Source: Helicobacter canis (GTDB lineage Bacteria > Campylobacterota > Campylobacteria > Campylobacterales > Helicobacteraceae). From it: 64,000 nt of DNA. Positions 37,644-46,635 of the stretch are shown here, piece by piece (the first letter of the stretch is position 1; each line of letters starts with the position of its first letter). A program made the translations under genes and the position numbers. The notes under the pieces were generated by a model. It saw nothing but the letters and a program-made list of their open reading frames with translations, searched no databases and had not been told where the DNA came from. The DNA lies in contig NZ_UGHV01000001.1 in NCBI RefSeq assembly GCF_900451095.1, positions 496,001-560,000 of the forward strand, read 5' to 3'.

Positions 37644-40304
37644 ATGGATAGCATAAAGTTTTTGATCTTACTTAATGGTGAAGATAAAACAGAATCTATT
37701 ACAAGCATAAAAGAGCAAGATAATCTATGGCACATCACATTTGCTAATACGGCAAAAACTTATACTTACAAACACGACAAAGTCATCTTTCTTACAAATC
37801 CGCAAAGGCACACAAAGCCAGAGAAGCTTGGTATTTATAATGCTAAATTTGCCCTTATTTTTGAAAAGTATTGCAAAATATTTTTTGACAATGGGACAAC
37901 AAAACTGCTAGAGACAACAATGCTATTGCCAGATACAAAAGGCTGTAATGCCGATGTTTTTTTGTATTGCAAAGAGTTGGCTACTATCGTAGGGGTAAAA
38001 AATGAGGAAAACAAGTCGCTTCTCTCAAAGGCATACAACAAAATAGATATGGTAGCAAAAGAGAGTGCTTTGAGTCATTATTTATGCGCAAGTCAGCCAC
38101 ACAAGAACGATATGGATTCTCCCATACTTTCGCCATTTGGCTTAAATGCTTCACAATTTCAAGCAATTTACAATGCTTTAGAATCTCAAGTAAGTATCAT
38201 AGAAGGACCTCCTGGCACAGGCAAAACACAAAGTATATTAAACATCATTGCAAATATTATATTTCTTGGCAAAAATGTAGCTGTGGTTTCCAACAATAAC
38301 GCCGCGACAGATAATGTCTTTATGAAGCTAGAAAAATATGGCTTGACACATCTATGCGCAAAGCTTGGTAAAAAAGACAATATCAAGCAGTTTTTGCAAA
38401 ATCAATCACATACCTACCCAGATTTTGCACAATCCATCACACAAGAGGAAAAGGACACACTCTATCAAGCCATACAAAAGCTCAACACACAAGCACAAGA
38501 GATTTTTACTTTACAAAATGCTATCGCAAAGCAAAAATCTCTTCTTAGTGCATTGGAGCTAGAGTTTCGCCATTTTACAATGCAAGAAAATTTACAGATA
38601 TATCCACATTTTTTGACATCTTTGCAAAAGGATTTTGCTCTTTTACTCAAGACAAAGATCGCTCTTGAAAACACCCCAAAAGGTTGGCGATATTTTTTGC
38701 TTGTATGCAAACTCTGCTTGATACAGCGTATTGGAAATTTTGCTTTTTATAAACTTCCTTTGCAAGATATTATCCAACATTTTGAATACGCCTATTATGT
38801 GCAAAGTATCGCTACTGCCAAGGAAACACTCACCCACGATACAAAACGCCTAGAGGCATTACGCACCGCACAAACACTAGAGCATTTGCAAGAATATTCT
38901 TTTACCCTTTTGCGTGAATCTGTGCGGATTAGATATAACAATCGCACACAAAGACCTATTTTTAGCGAAAAGGATATGTTTAATAATGCAGAGCAGTTTT
39001 GCGATGAATACCCCATAATTTTTAGCACCACACACGCTATCAAAAATTGTTTTGGACGAGATTTTCTCTTTGATTATTTAATCATTGATGAAGCCTCGCA
39101 GGTAGATTTAGTAACAGGTGTTTTGGCTCTAAGTGTGGCTAGAAATATTGTGATTGTAGGAGATACAAAGCAATTACCAAATGTGATAGATTCTACAACA
39201 TCTCAACAAATCCAAGAGATCACTACACACTATAAAATCCCCTCACGCTATGACTATGTGCAGCATTCTTTTTTAAGCTCTGTGTGTAGTGTTTTGCCAA
39301 ATGCCCCTAGAGTTTTGCTCAAAGAGCATTATCGCTGCCATCCTAAAATCATCAATTTTTGCAATCAAAAGTTTTATGACAATGCACTTGTCATTTTAAG
39401 TGAAGATAATGGAGAAGCAAATGTGCTAGAAGTGTATGTCAGTCCTGCTGGCAATCACGCAAGGGGGCATTACAATCAAAGAGAAATTGACATTATTGCC
39501 AATGAAATCCTGCCAAGCACCACCATAGAGCCGCACGAAATAGGCATTATCACTCCCTATAATGAGCAAAAAGCACATTTACAAAATGCAGTGGGCGAGA
39601 TTGAAGCAGACACTGTGCATAAATATCAAGGCAGAGAAAAAGACCTTATCATCATCGCAACTACCGATAATCAAAGCAATGATTTTATCGATGATAGCAA
39701 AATGCTAAATGTCGCCATTACACGAGCTAAAAAACAGCTAAAACTCATCGTATCTTATGATGTGTGCCATAAACAAAACACAAATATCAATGACTTTATC
39801 CGCTATATCACCTATCAAAGTGCAAAACCCATAGAAAGTAGCATTTATTCAATCTTTGATCTACTCTATAAAGCAAATGCACAAGCAAGAGAATTGTATC
39901 TCAAGGGTAAAAGGCGTATCTCACAATTTGATTCAGAAAATATTGCCTTTGCTTTTATCAAAGACATACTCCAGCAAGATTCTTACCATAGCCTTGATGT
40001 TTTGCCGCACATACCCCTTGCTAAAGTCATTAAAATAGATGAAGCTCTCACGCAAGAAGAAAAGCTCTATGCGCAAAATCCACTCACACATTTTGATTTT
40101 ATCATCTATCACATTATGGATAAAGCTCCTTTGCTTGCTGTTGAGATTGATGGCTATGCGTTTCACCATACACATAAGCAGCTAAATCGTGATAGGCTTA
40201 AAGATAGCATTTGCAAAAAGCATAATTTTCCACTTTTGCGCCTTGGCACCACGCAAAGCGCAGAATCTAAACGCCTAAGAGATATGCTTCAGGCTTTGCT
40301 TTAA
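37644..40304 (+). CDS. SF1 helicase with C-terminal nuclease-like domain (possible defence protein)
   Basis: DNA2/NAM7-type (COG1112) ATPase: Walker A EGPPGTGKTQS near residue 190, Walker B YLIIDEASQVDLV, motif III GDTKQLPN, LLKEHYRCHPKII, HKYQGREKDLIII, and motif VI LNVAITRAKK. The C-terminus (about 800-870) reads FDFIIYHIMDKAPLLAVEIDGY...RDRLKDSICKKHNFPLLRL, matching the DUF2726/Vsr-like endonuclease fold (D, ExD, K). 886 residues. Base composition is AT-richer than the neighbours, and it stands alone between the GT2 gene and the AKR regulon. Helicase-nuclease fusions of this sort occur in antiviral systems; that role is inferred. Confidence 0.8.
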   Translation: MDSIKFLILLNGEDKTESITSIKEQDNLWHITFANTAKTYTYKHDKVIFLTNPQRHTKPEKLGIYNAKFALIFEKYCKIFFDNGTTKLLETTMLLPDTKGCNADVFLYCKELATIVGVKNEENKSLLSKAYNKIDMVAKESALSHYLCASQPHKNDMDSPILSPFGLNASQFQAIYNALESQVSIIEGPPGTGKTQSILNIIANIIFLGKNVAVVSNNNAATDNVFMKLEKYGLTHLCAKLGKKDNIKQFLQNQSHTYPDFAQSITQEEKDTLYQAIQKLNTQAQEIFTLQNAIAKQKSLLSALELEFRHFTMQENLQIYPHFLTSLQKDFALLLKTKIALENTPKGWRYFLLVCKLCLIQRIGNFAFYKLPLQDIIQHFEYAYYVQSIATAKETLTHDTKRLEALRTAQTLEHLQEYSFTLLRESVRIRYNNRTQRPIFSEKDMFNNAEQFCDEYPIIFSTTHAIKNCFGRDFLFDYLIIDEASQVDLVTGVLALSVARNIVIVGDTKQLPNVIDSTTSQQIQEITTHYKIPSRYDYVQHSFLSSVCSVLPNAPRVLLKEHYRCHPKIINFCNQKFYDNALVILSEDNGEANVLEVYVSPAGNHARGHYNQREIDIIANEILPSTTIEPHEIGIITPYNEQKAHLQNAVGEIEADTVHKYQGREKDLIIIATTDNQSNDFIDDSKMLNVAITRAKKQLKLIVSYDVCHKQNTNINDFIRYITYQSAKPIESSIYSIFDLLYKANAQARELYLKGKRRISQFDSENIAFAFIKDILQQDSYHSLDVLPHIPLAKVIKIDEALTQEEKLYAQNPLTHFDFIIYHIMDKAPLLAVEIDGYAFHHTHKQLNRDRLKDSICKKHNFPLLRLGTTQSAESKRLRDMLQALL

Positions 40305-40425
40305 AAGATAAATGCGATATTGAATGTAAAAAGAGTTGCAAAAATTTAAAAATTTTAACGACAAGTTGGTAAGCTTCAATCTTGCTAAATTAAGTCATTA
40401 GATATTACAAATTCCACAAACTCCC

Positions 40426-40456
40426 TTGACAAACACTAGATGTCAGGCTTTATAAT
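40426..40456 (+). promoter_or_regulatory. MerR-type promoter of the aldo-keto reductase gene
   Basis: TTGACA at 40426-40431, a 19-bp spacer containing the dyad AACACTAGATGTCAG, and TATAAT at 40451-40456. The 19-bp spacing is the hallmark of promoters remodelled by MerR proteins. The same arrangement recurs before the cupin gene. Confidence 0.8.
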
Positions 40457-40481
40457 GCCAACTCAAATTTAAAGGATTTTT

Positions 40482-41444
40482 ATGCAACACATTATTTTAA
40501 ATAATGGCATTGCAATGCCTAGTATTGGGCTTGGGACTTATGGACTGCAAGGACAAAAGGGTGTGAAAATAATGCAAAATGCCCTGCAAATTGGATACAG
40601 ACTCTTTGATACCGCACAAATGTATAAAAATGAAAAGGAGCTAGGCATAACACTCTCGTGGGCTATGCAAAGCCTAAAAGATTCTAATTTGCAAACAAAA
40701 GAATCTGGGGTTTTTAGCATTCATTCCACAACACATTTAGATTCTAACATTACGCCAACTTCAAGCCCACACAAGCAATCAGCCCATATAGAATCTAGCG
40801 AAGTTAGCTCAAACGATTTAAGCCGACCATTGCAAAGAAATGATCTTTTCATCACCACAAAGATTTCATCTAGTATGCCCTATAAAAAGGCGCGGCAAAG
40901 CATAGAGGGTAGCCTACAAAATCTAGGGCTAGAATATGTAGATTTGCTTGTAATCCACGAGCCTTACGCAAATGCTAAAGAAATGTATAAAGCCTGTGAA
41001 GAGGCGTATCACAAAGGGCTTATCCGTGCGATTGGAATCTCAAATTTTTATGGCAGATTTTTGGAGGATTTTTTAGATTCTGTGCGTATTAAGCCGGTGC
41101 TAAATCAAGTCCAAGCACATATTTTCTTCCAGCAAAATGACTTGAAAAAATTTCTAGAATCTAAAAATATACACTTGCAAGCGTGGAGTCCTTTAGCTTG
41201 TGGGAGAAATGGCATTTTTACAAATGCGACTTTGCAGGGCATAGCAAAAGCTCATCATAAAAGCATCGCACAAATTGCTTTGAAATTTTTGCTAGATAAG
41301 GGCATAAGCGTGATACCAAAGGCTTCAAGTTTAAAGCGATTGCAAGAAAATCTCGCACTCTTTGACTTTAGCTTAACGCAAAACGAGAGAGATTCTATCA
41401 CACAGCTTGATAGTAATAAAAGCCTTTTTGGTTGGGACTGCTAG
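40482..41444 (+). CDS. Aldo-keto reductase
   Basis: NADPH-dependent reduction of aldehydes. IGLGTYGLQG and the catalytic set Asp-Tyr-Lys-His (DTAQMYKN, TTKISS, LVIHEPYA), then AIGISNFYGR and LDKGISVIPKAS. 320 residues; residues about 75-120 hold a Ser/Thr-rich low-complexity insertion. Controlled by a MerR-type promoter and followed by the MerR gene, so probably part of an electrophile/aldehyde stress response. Confidence 0.9.
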   Translation: MQHIILNNGIAMPSIGLGTYGLQGQKGVKIMQNALQIGYRLFDTAQMYKNEKELGITLSWAMQSLKDSNLQTKESGVFSIHSTTHLDSNITPTSSPHKQSAHIESSEVSSNDLSRPLQRNDLFITTKISSSMPYKKARQSIEGSLQNLGLEYVDLLVIHEPYANAKEMYKACEEAYHKGLIRAIGISNFYGRFLEDFLDSVRIKPVLNQVQAHIFFQQNDLKKFLESKNIHLQAWSPLACGRNGIFTNATLQGIAKAHHKSIAQIALKFLLDKGISVIPKASSLKRLQENLALFDFSLTQNERDSITQLDSNKSLFGWDC

Positions 41445-41494
41445 GGGTTTATTCACTTTTTACCCTATAATTACAAGAAACGACAAGGAAACAA

Positions 41495-41905
41495 ATGGCA
41501 TACACAATCATAGAAGTTGAGAAAATGACAGGGATTCCATCAAGAAAAATTAGATTCTGGCTTGATAAGGGGCTGTTCCCCTTTATAGAGCGTGATGAAA
41601 ATGGGGTGCGTTACTTTGCAAAAAGTGATATAGGCTGGGTGGAGTGGGTGAATTGTCTAAGGAATTGCAAGATGAGCATTAAGGATATTAAGCACTACAT
41701 TAGCCTTACAACAGGGGGTATGAAGAGTGCAAAAGAGCGTAAAACTCTGCTAGAGCGGCAGCTAAAAGTCCTTAACAAAGAGCTTGAGATTCTCAATGCG
41801 GCGTATAAAAAGGTAGAGCATAAAATTTCTATGTATGATGAAATGCTAAGAACAGGCATAGACTTTTTAAATCCTAATAGCAGGGATTATAAAAAGGGGC
41901 GTTAG
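41495..41905 (+). CDS. MerR-family regulator (AdhR-like)
   Basis: N-terminal winged HTH (IIEVEKMTGIPSRKIRFW) and C-terminal coiled coil (LERQLKVLNKELEILNAAYKK). NCLRNCKMS carries Cys54 and Cys58; the AdhR subgroup senses aldehydes through a Cys near this position. Two promoters with identical 19-bp-spacer architecture lie 1.1 kb before and 0.3 kb after the gene, so it likely activates both the AKR and the cupin operons. Confidence 0.88.
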   Translation: MAYTIIEVEKMTGIPSRKIRFWLDKGLFPFIERDENGVRYFAKSDIGWVEWVNCLRNCKMSIKDIKHYISLTTGGMKSAKERKTLLERQLKVLNKELEILNAAYKKVEHKISMYDEMLRTGIDFLNPNSRDYKKGR

Positions 41906-42279
41906 TTATCTTGTGCTAGTAATTTGTAGCGTAAGAAATGCAAATTTTATCTTTAAGCAGGAGGGTTTAATAAAAATCCTAGATTTTGCCTGAACTACAA
42001 CACCCTTGTGCTAGAATTTAGACAATCCTTTAGCAGCGAACAGGCTTGATAGGGATAGCAAGTGGTATCAAAACCCAGATTCAAATAATGCTTAAAAATT
42101 TATAATTTATCCGCAAACTCGCTATCAATAAACTTTCAACAATCCACAGCAAAATTTATCAACAAATTCACAACTTTCCCTTGACAAACACTAAGTGTCA
42201 GGCTTTATACTTTTGCTTTAGAATCTAATATGACTTAAAACGCTAGATTCTATAAATATTCAATACTAAGGAGATAAGT
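41906..42279 (+). other. Intergenic region, 374 bp
   Basis: Holds the cupin promoter (42181-42211). The remaining AT-rich 270 bp shows no gene I recognise, no tRNA and no clear terminator. Confidence 0.5.
42181..42211 (+). promoter_or_regulatory. MerR-type promoter of the cupin gene
   Basis: TTGACA (42181-42186), 19-bp spacer with the dyad ACACTAAGTGT, TATACT (42206-42211). Sequence matches the AKR promoter over the whole spacer except for the two bases in the middle (AG instead of GA). Confidence 0.8.
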
Positions 42280-42777
42280 ATGCAAACCAATAATTTTATC
42301 CTATCGGGTATATTGGCAAGTGCTATGCTGGTGTGTTTTACACAAGGAGCGGATTTAGCACAAGAGCTTACAAAAGAGGCAAAAGAGATAAAAGGAGATT
42401 CTAGAATCTTTAGTGGTGAAGTTAGAGTTACAATGCTTTTTGAGAAAAATGCGTGGCGAGATTTTAGCGGTGCAAGAGTGCATTTTAGCCCAAAGGCTAG
42501 GAGTGCTTGGCATACTCACCCAGCGGGGCAGACACTCATTGTTACACAAGGGGTGATTTACACAGGCACAAAAGATGGAATCGTGTATAAAGCAGAGGCA
42601 GGAGAGAGCATTGCTTGTCCGCCAAATGTAGATCATTGGCACGGAGCAGGGCTAGAATCTAGCGGCACTCATATCGCCCTAACGCAATATGATAAGGATT
42701 CTAATGTAGTGTGGGGACAGAAACTAAGTGATGAAGAGTATTTACAAGCGATTAAACAAACAGAGAAAAGGAAGTGA
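42280..42777 (+). CDS. Secreted cupin-domain protein
   Basis: Signal peptide at residues 1-23 ([18 protein letters not shown]). A cupin barrel follows: [16 protein letters not shown] with two His ligands, and [17 protein letters not shown] with further His. Similar proteins are found with peroxidase-like carboxymuconolactone decarboxylases and oxidoreductases. Under a MerR-type promoter; overlaps the acetyltransferase gene by 4 bp. Confidence 0.83.
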   Translation: MQTNNFILSGILASAMLVCFTQGADLAQELTKEAKEIKGDSRIFSGEVRVTMLFEKNAWRDFSGARVHFSPKARSAWHTHPAGQTLIVTQGVIYTGTKDGIVYKAEAGESIACPPNVDHWHGAGLESSGTHIALTQYDKDSNVVWGQKLSDEEYLQAIKQTEKRK

Positions 42778-42779
42778 TT

Positions 42780-43388
42780 ATGCAGGATATAAGTAAAGCA
42801 AAAGCTATAACAAACGCCACGCCAAGCACAGATAGAGACATTTTCACGCGTGATTTAAATGGGGAGTTAATAAGCCCAGATGATAAGGACTTTTCACAGA
42901 TTCTAGCCGTGATAGAAAACACGCAAAAGTTAGTCCATAGGCTAAATACGCAAATGCTAGATAAAGATTCTGTAAGGGCTGTTTTTAGCGAGATTGTGGG
43001 CTATGAAGTGGATAGTAGCTCGTGGATTATCCCGCCTTTTTATGTGGATTTTGGACGCAATATCAAGGTAGGCAAAAACTTCTTTATGAATAGCTCTTGC
43101 ACTTTTATGGATAGGGGTGGGATAACGATTGGCGATGATGTGTTTATCGCCCCAAAGGTATGTCTCACTACAATCAATCACGACTTTGACCCTTACAATC
43201 GCAAGGCGACTTTTTGCAAGCCCATTGTGATAAAAGATAGGGTATGGATAGGGATAAATGCCACGATTTGCCCGGGCGTTACTATCGGGGAAAATTCAGT
43301 CATCGCCGCAGGAAGCGTGGTAACCAAAGATGTCCCTCCAAATGTCATTGTCGGCGGCAATCCTGCCAAGATTCTAAAAACGCTTTAA
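42780..43388 (+). CDS. Sugar O-acetyltransferase (LacA/Maa-like)
   Basis: Hexapeptide acetyltransferase: [38 protein letters not shown] with the catalytic His, and [12 protein letters not shown] at the end. 203 residues from ATG 42780 (a GTG at 42774 also opens the frame). Coupled to the cupin gene. Substrate unknown. Confidence 0.85.
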   Translation: MQDISKAKAITNATPSTDRDIFTRDLNGELISPDDKDFSQILAVIENTQKLVHRLNTQMLDKDSVRAVFSEIVGYEVDSSSWIIPPFYVDFGRNIKVGKNFFMNSSCTFMDRGGITIGDDVFIAPKVCLTTINHDFDPYNRKATFCKPIVIKDRVWIGINATICPGVTIGENSVIAAGSVVTKDVPPNVIVGGNPAKILKTL

Positions 43389-44038
43389 GAATCTTAGCTG
43401 ATGTAAAGCTTAAATGGTGTTTATTATCTTATGTGTTTATAGGATATGCTAACCTTGCATATCCCCCTTGTGTGCTTGTCCCCACGCGCACATAGAATCC
43501 AAAATCGGTATGAGTGATTTCCCGCGAGATGATAGGCTGTATTCTACTTTTGGTGGGATTTGTGGGTTTTGCGTTGAGTGATTTAAACAACACGCCCTTT
43601 AATGCAGCGTTTAGGAGCGTTTATCACGCGACTTTAAAGAAAAATAGCGCATAAATCCCAAGTAGCCTAGAATCCACTTTTGACAAAACACTCAAATCCA
43701 AACCACAAGCCGACCCCCTCTCACTCGCGAGCTGATGAAACTCTCTCTCATTCGCGAGCCGACAAGGTCGGCGTGGCGATCCATAGCCTAGAATCCATTT
43801 TTCAAAAGTGGATTCTAGTGCAAAAGCAGTGGATCTATGGATTACTAAAGAAGCTGCGGCTTCGCCTTGCTTCGCCACGCTTTGCAAAGCAAGGCTTGCA
43901 ATGACAAAAATGTAGATTCTAATAACAACGCCCAAAAGTGCCTAGAATCCACTTTTGCTTACGATCAGTGTGCTATACTTTAGGATTTTACTTAGAGACT
44001 TTATTTGAAGTGGGCTTGCCATATCACAAAGGATTTAT
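43389..44038. other. Repeat-rich intergenic region, 650 bp
   Basis: Four copies of the dispersed 15-mer lie here (43667, an imperfect one at 43788, 43804 and 43942); the two in the middle form a 31-bp inverted repeat. Also present: two direct copies of TTCGCGAGC-like units (43725-43760), a GCCGAC/GTCGGC hairpin at 43758-43772, and the GCTTTGCAAAGC palindrome. Open frames crossing it on both strands translate repeats and are not genes. A 41-residue frame at 43529-43654 is the only possible gene. Confidence 0.65.
43529..43654 (+). CDS. Possible small hydrophobic peptide (41 aa), weak
   Basis: ATG at 43529, 41 codons: one hydrophobic N-terminal segment (IGCILLLVGFVGFAL) then a polar tail. No clear ribosome binding site; it may be a remnant of a degraded gene. 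Included because nothing else explains this stretch. Confidence 0.2.
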   Translation: MIGCILLLVGFVGFALSDLNNTPFNAAFRSVYHATLKKNSA

Positions 44039-45325
44039 ATGTTACGACTTATCACGCTTTTTGCCATATCTTTCGCGCTTTGCTTGGGACAAGTGCTAGA
44101 GAGCTCTGCCATCGCACCCACACAAGAAGAGGCAAAAAGTGCTGCGCTTGATGAGCTCTCTCAAAGTATAGAAGTAAGCGTGCGTGCTAAGCACAGCATT
44201 ATCCAAGCCCAGAGTCAAGAGCAATCCTATGAAGAAGTCATAAGCCATATCACCTTAGAATCCAGCTCGCAATTTATCCAGCCAAAAATCACCTACAAAA
44301 AGCTTAAGAAAAATCTCTATGAAGCAGCTATCTTAATCGATGACCCAGCCCCATACCACGCCGCGCTAAAGAAGCTTAGTGCTGAAATTGATGCGCTAAG
44401 CATAGGTGTTGAGACGCCTATCACGCAAAGGGACCTAAAGGAGCGCATTTATAAGCTAGAGAATATCATAGGCTTATATAAATCCTATCGCGCCTATGAG
44501 CTAGTGCTACTTGCTATGGGAGAGCCTATACACAGCGCACCTAAGCAAAATCTCGCCTATTTTGCCGCAAAGTATTCTTCTATCGATCCTAAGATGTTTG
44601 AGCGGCGTGCAGATTCTAGCTCTACTCAAGCTTCTTCAAAAGACATTGCTACAAGCAAAAGCTACTATTATAGCCGTGGCTACAATTCTAGCCAAGCACT
44701 CTTTGAAGCGATTAGGGCAGGCAATAGCGATGGCGTGTATTCCGCACTAAAAGATGGCATAAACCCAAACATTATGGACGATTTTGGCACGCCAGCTTTG
44801 ATACTTGGGCTTACCAATCCAGACATCACCACCTTGCTACTAGAGTTTGGCGCAAACCCTGAAGAGGTTGATAATGAAGGACGCACGCCCTTGATTGCTG
44901 CCACAGATCCACGCATTAGCAACAAAACTTGCCGCAGTATTCAAGCTCTTTTAGAGTATAAAGCAAATCCAAACCACATCATAGCTTATGATGGCAGCAC
45001 GCAAATCCCTTTAGTGCAAATGTATAACAACTACAATGAAATGGGCTTTGTCGGGGAGTTTTGGGAGAAGCAAGGTATATATGAGTGTAATAAGCGCGAG
45101 CTTGTAAAGCTCTATTTGCAAAAGGGTGCAGACATCAATTTGCGCGATGATTCTGGGCGGGGGATTTTGTATTTTGCTGCGATGAGTGGGGATATAGAGC
45201 TTGTGCGGCTTTTGCTAGATTCTGGTGCGAAGATTGATCCTAGTATTGATCGGGGCAACACAAACACCACCGCTGGCAAGAGTATCCAAGCTTTGCTAGA
45301 TAGCAGAGCAAGCGCGCAAAGGTAA
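44039..45325 (+). CDS. Secreted LPP20-like protein with ankyrin repeats
   Basis: Signal peptide (residues 1-17), then an LPP20-like domain (APTQEEAKSAALDELSQSIEVSVRAK, residues 27-110), a linker, and ankyrin repeats from about residue 225 (ALFEAIRAGNSDGVYSALKDGINPNIMDDFGTPAL..., ending IELVRLLLDSGAKID). Probably a periplasmic or surface protein-interaction module. AAAGGA precedes ATG 44039. Confidence 0.83.
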   Translation: MLRLITLFAISFALCLGQVLESSAIAPTQEEAKSAALDELSQSIEVSVRAKHSIIQAQSQEQSYEEVISHITLESSSQFIQPKITYKKLKKNLYEAAILIDDPAPYHAALKKLSAEIDALSIGVETPITQRDLKERIYKLENIIGLYKSYRAYELVLLAMGEPIHSAPKQNLAYFAAKYSSIDPKMFERRADSSSTQASSKDIATSKSYYYSRGYNSSQALFEAIRAGNSDGVYSALKDGINPNIMDDFGTPALILGLTNPDITTLLLEFGANPEEVDNEGRTPLIAATDPRISNKTCRSIQALLEYKANPNHIIAYDGSTQIPLVQMYNNYNEMGFVGEFWEKQGIYECNKRELVKLYLQKGADINLRDDSGRGILYFAAMSGDIELVRLLLDSGAKIDPSIDRGNTNTTAGKSIQALLDSRASAQR

Positions 45326-45376
45326 CAAGCTAGAATCTATCAACAAAGGAAAAACCCTAAATACCAAAGGAGTGCA

Positions 45377-46228
45377 ATGGTAAGAGTTTTTGTGATTATG
45401 AGTTTGCTAGCGGCGGTAGCTTTTGGCTTCCCTAGGGAGCTGACGCACACAGGGCTATTAAGTGATAGTGGCATAGTGAGTTATGATTCTCTCACATTTA
45501 GCGGGACTAATGGTGTAGAAGAAGTGAGCTTTGCTGGAGAGGTGGAGCTTACCGGTGTGCTTGAGAAAGGCTATGAGGGCGAAATGGAGGGGAGTCAAAT
45601 GAGCCTAAGATTCTACCCTGATACAAATCTTAAGCTGCCATTTTTGTATCATAGTTTTATTAGTATAGATGAGCTGAAGAAGATAGATTTTACAAAGCAT
45701 AGGGAAAATAGAGCTGTGCTTATTCATAATGCTAGGGAGCTGACATTGCCCGGCGAGCTTGGAATGGATAAAAAGATTTTTGCTATCGTGGCGGCTAGGG
45801 CAAAAGTGCGGCTTAAGGATTATAGATTCTATGGTGAGGGTGATGCGGGGCACGAGATTTATGCAAATATAGAACGCGTGGAGATTTTGAGCGGTATTTC
45901 TATCTCGCCTTTGGCTTATGAAGATTTAGGGTCTTTGCGTTTGAAATATAAATCTACAGATAGCTATATCAACCTACGCCAATCCCCCAATGGCACAATC
46001 ATCACGCAAATTAAGCGCGAGTGTGTGGCAAAGGATTTTGGCGGAGGGGCTAGTAGCGAAGCTGGTGCGAGATTGTATTATGCAGGGGAGAGCCTATCGG
46101 CTAGGAGTAAGGGTAGCGCGCAAGATTCTGCTTGGCTTGGAGTGTTTTATTTCCCCAATGGCGCAAAAAGTCCAATATTTGGCTATATCCACGAATCGCA
46201 GGTGTTTTGTGCCTTTGGTATTGATTAG
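45377..46228 (+). CDS. Secreted protein with SH3-like C-terminal domain
   Basis: Signal peptide (residues 1-18). The C-terminal 70 residues resemble a bacterial SH3 domain (YINLRQSPNGTIITQIKRE and GYIHESQVF). The first 200 residues are unassigned. AAGGAG before ATG 45377. Periplasmic; function unknown. Confidence 0.72.
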   Translation: MVRVFVIMSLLAAVAFGFPRELTHTGLLSDSGIVSYDSLTFSGTNGVEEVSFAGEVELTGVLEKGYEGEMEGSQMSLRFYPDTNLKLPFLYHSFISIDELKKIDFTKHRENRAVLIHNARELTLPGELGMDKKIFAIVAARAKVRLKDYRFYGEGDAGHEIYANIERVEILSGISISPLAYEDLGSLRLKYKSTDSYINLRQSPNGTIITQIKRECVAKDFGGGASSEAGARLYYAGESLSARSKGSAQDSAWLGVFYFPNGAKSPIFGYIHESQVFCAFGID

Positions 46229-46330
46229 GCGCGTATTTTGGCTGATTTGATACACTTATCAAATATCTTAAACCTGCCATATCGCGCAAATTTAGAGCTA
46301 GATTCTAGGTGGTAGAATCTAGCTCTGTGG

Positions 46331-46624
46331 CTAGCTTTCAAAGTCAGTGATATTTTGCAGCATATAGCAGCTAATATCATCGCGTCCGTATTTGGTATAA
46401 AAATACCCTACAAGCTCCACAGCCCTATCATAGTCGATATATAAATCAAACCGCCCATACTGCTTGCGCCCACTTACTTGCTCTCTTTGACTAATGAGTA
46501 AATCGCGCAAGGCATATTTATCACAAGAGCTATAATAAAAGTCATTAAATCTGCGCTCTAGCAGCGCATCGACAATGTGGTCTTTAAGCTTACTATCGGC
46601 ATAAATTTGTAGCCAGCTACACAT
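46331..46624 (-). CDS. DUF3240-like protein of the Czn operon (97 aa)
   Basis: Contains LISQREQVSGRKQYGRFDLYI, the pattern of DUF3240 proteins coded next to CzcA/CusA pumps. It starts 11 bp after cznA. No signal peptide; probably a small cytoplasmic accessory. Position equals H. pylori HP0968. Confidence 0.75.
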   Translation of the reverse strand: MCSWLQIYADSKLKDHIVDALLERRFNDFYYSSCDKYALRDLLISQREQVSGRKQYGRFDLYIDYDRAVELVGYFYTKYGRDDISCYMLQNITDFES

Positions 46625-46635
46625 AATCTCCCTTT

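Noticed and set aside
43501-43660. Degraded gene before the ankyrin protein
   Set aside because: Two short frames there have no recognisable homology; kept only as a weak 41-residue candidate.
43624-43935. Frames of 74 and 103 codons on both strands
   Set aside because: They translate dispersed repeats (LESTF, WIL-type peptides) and have no conserved domain or ribosome binding site.
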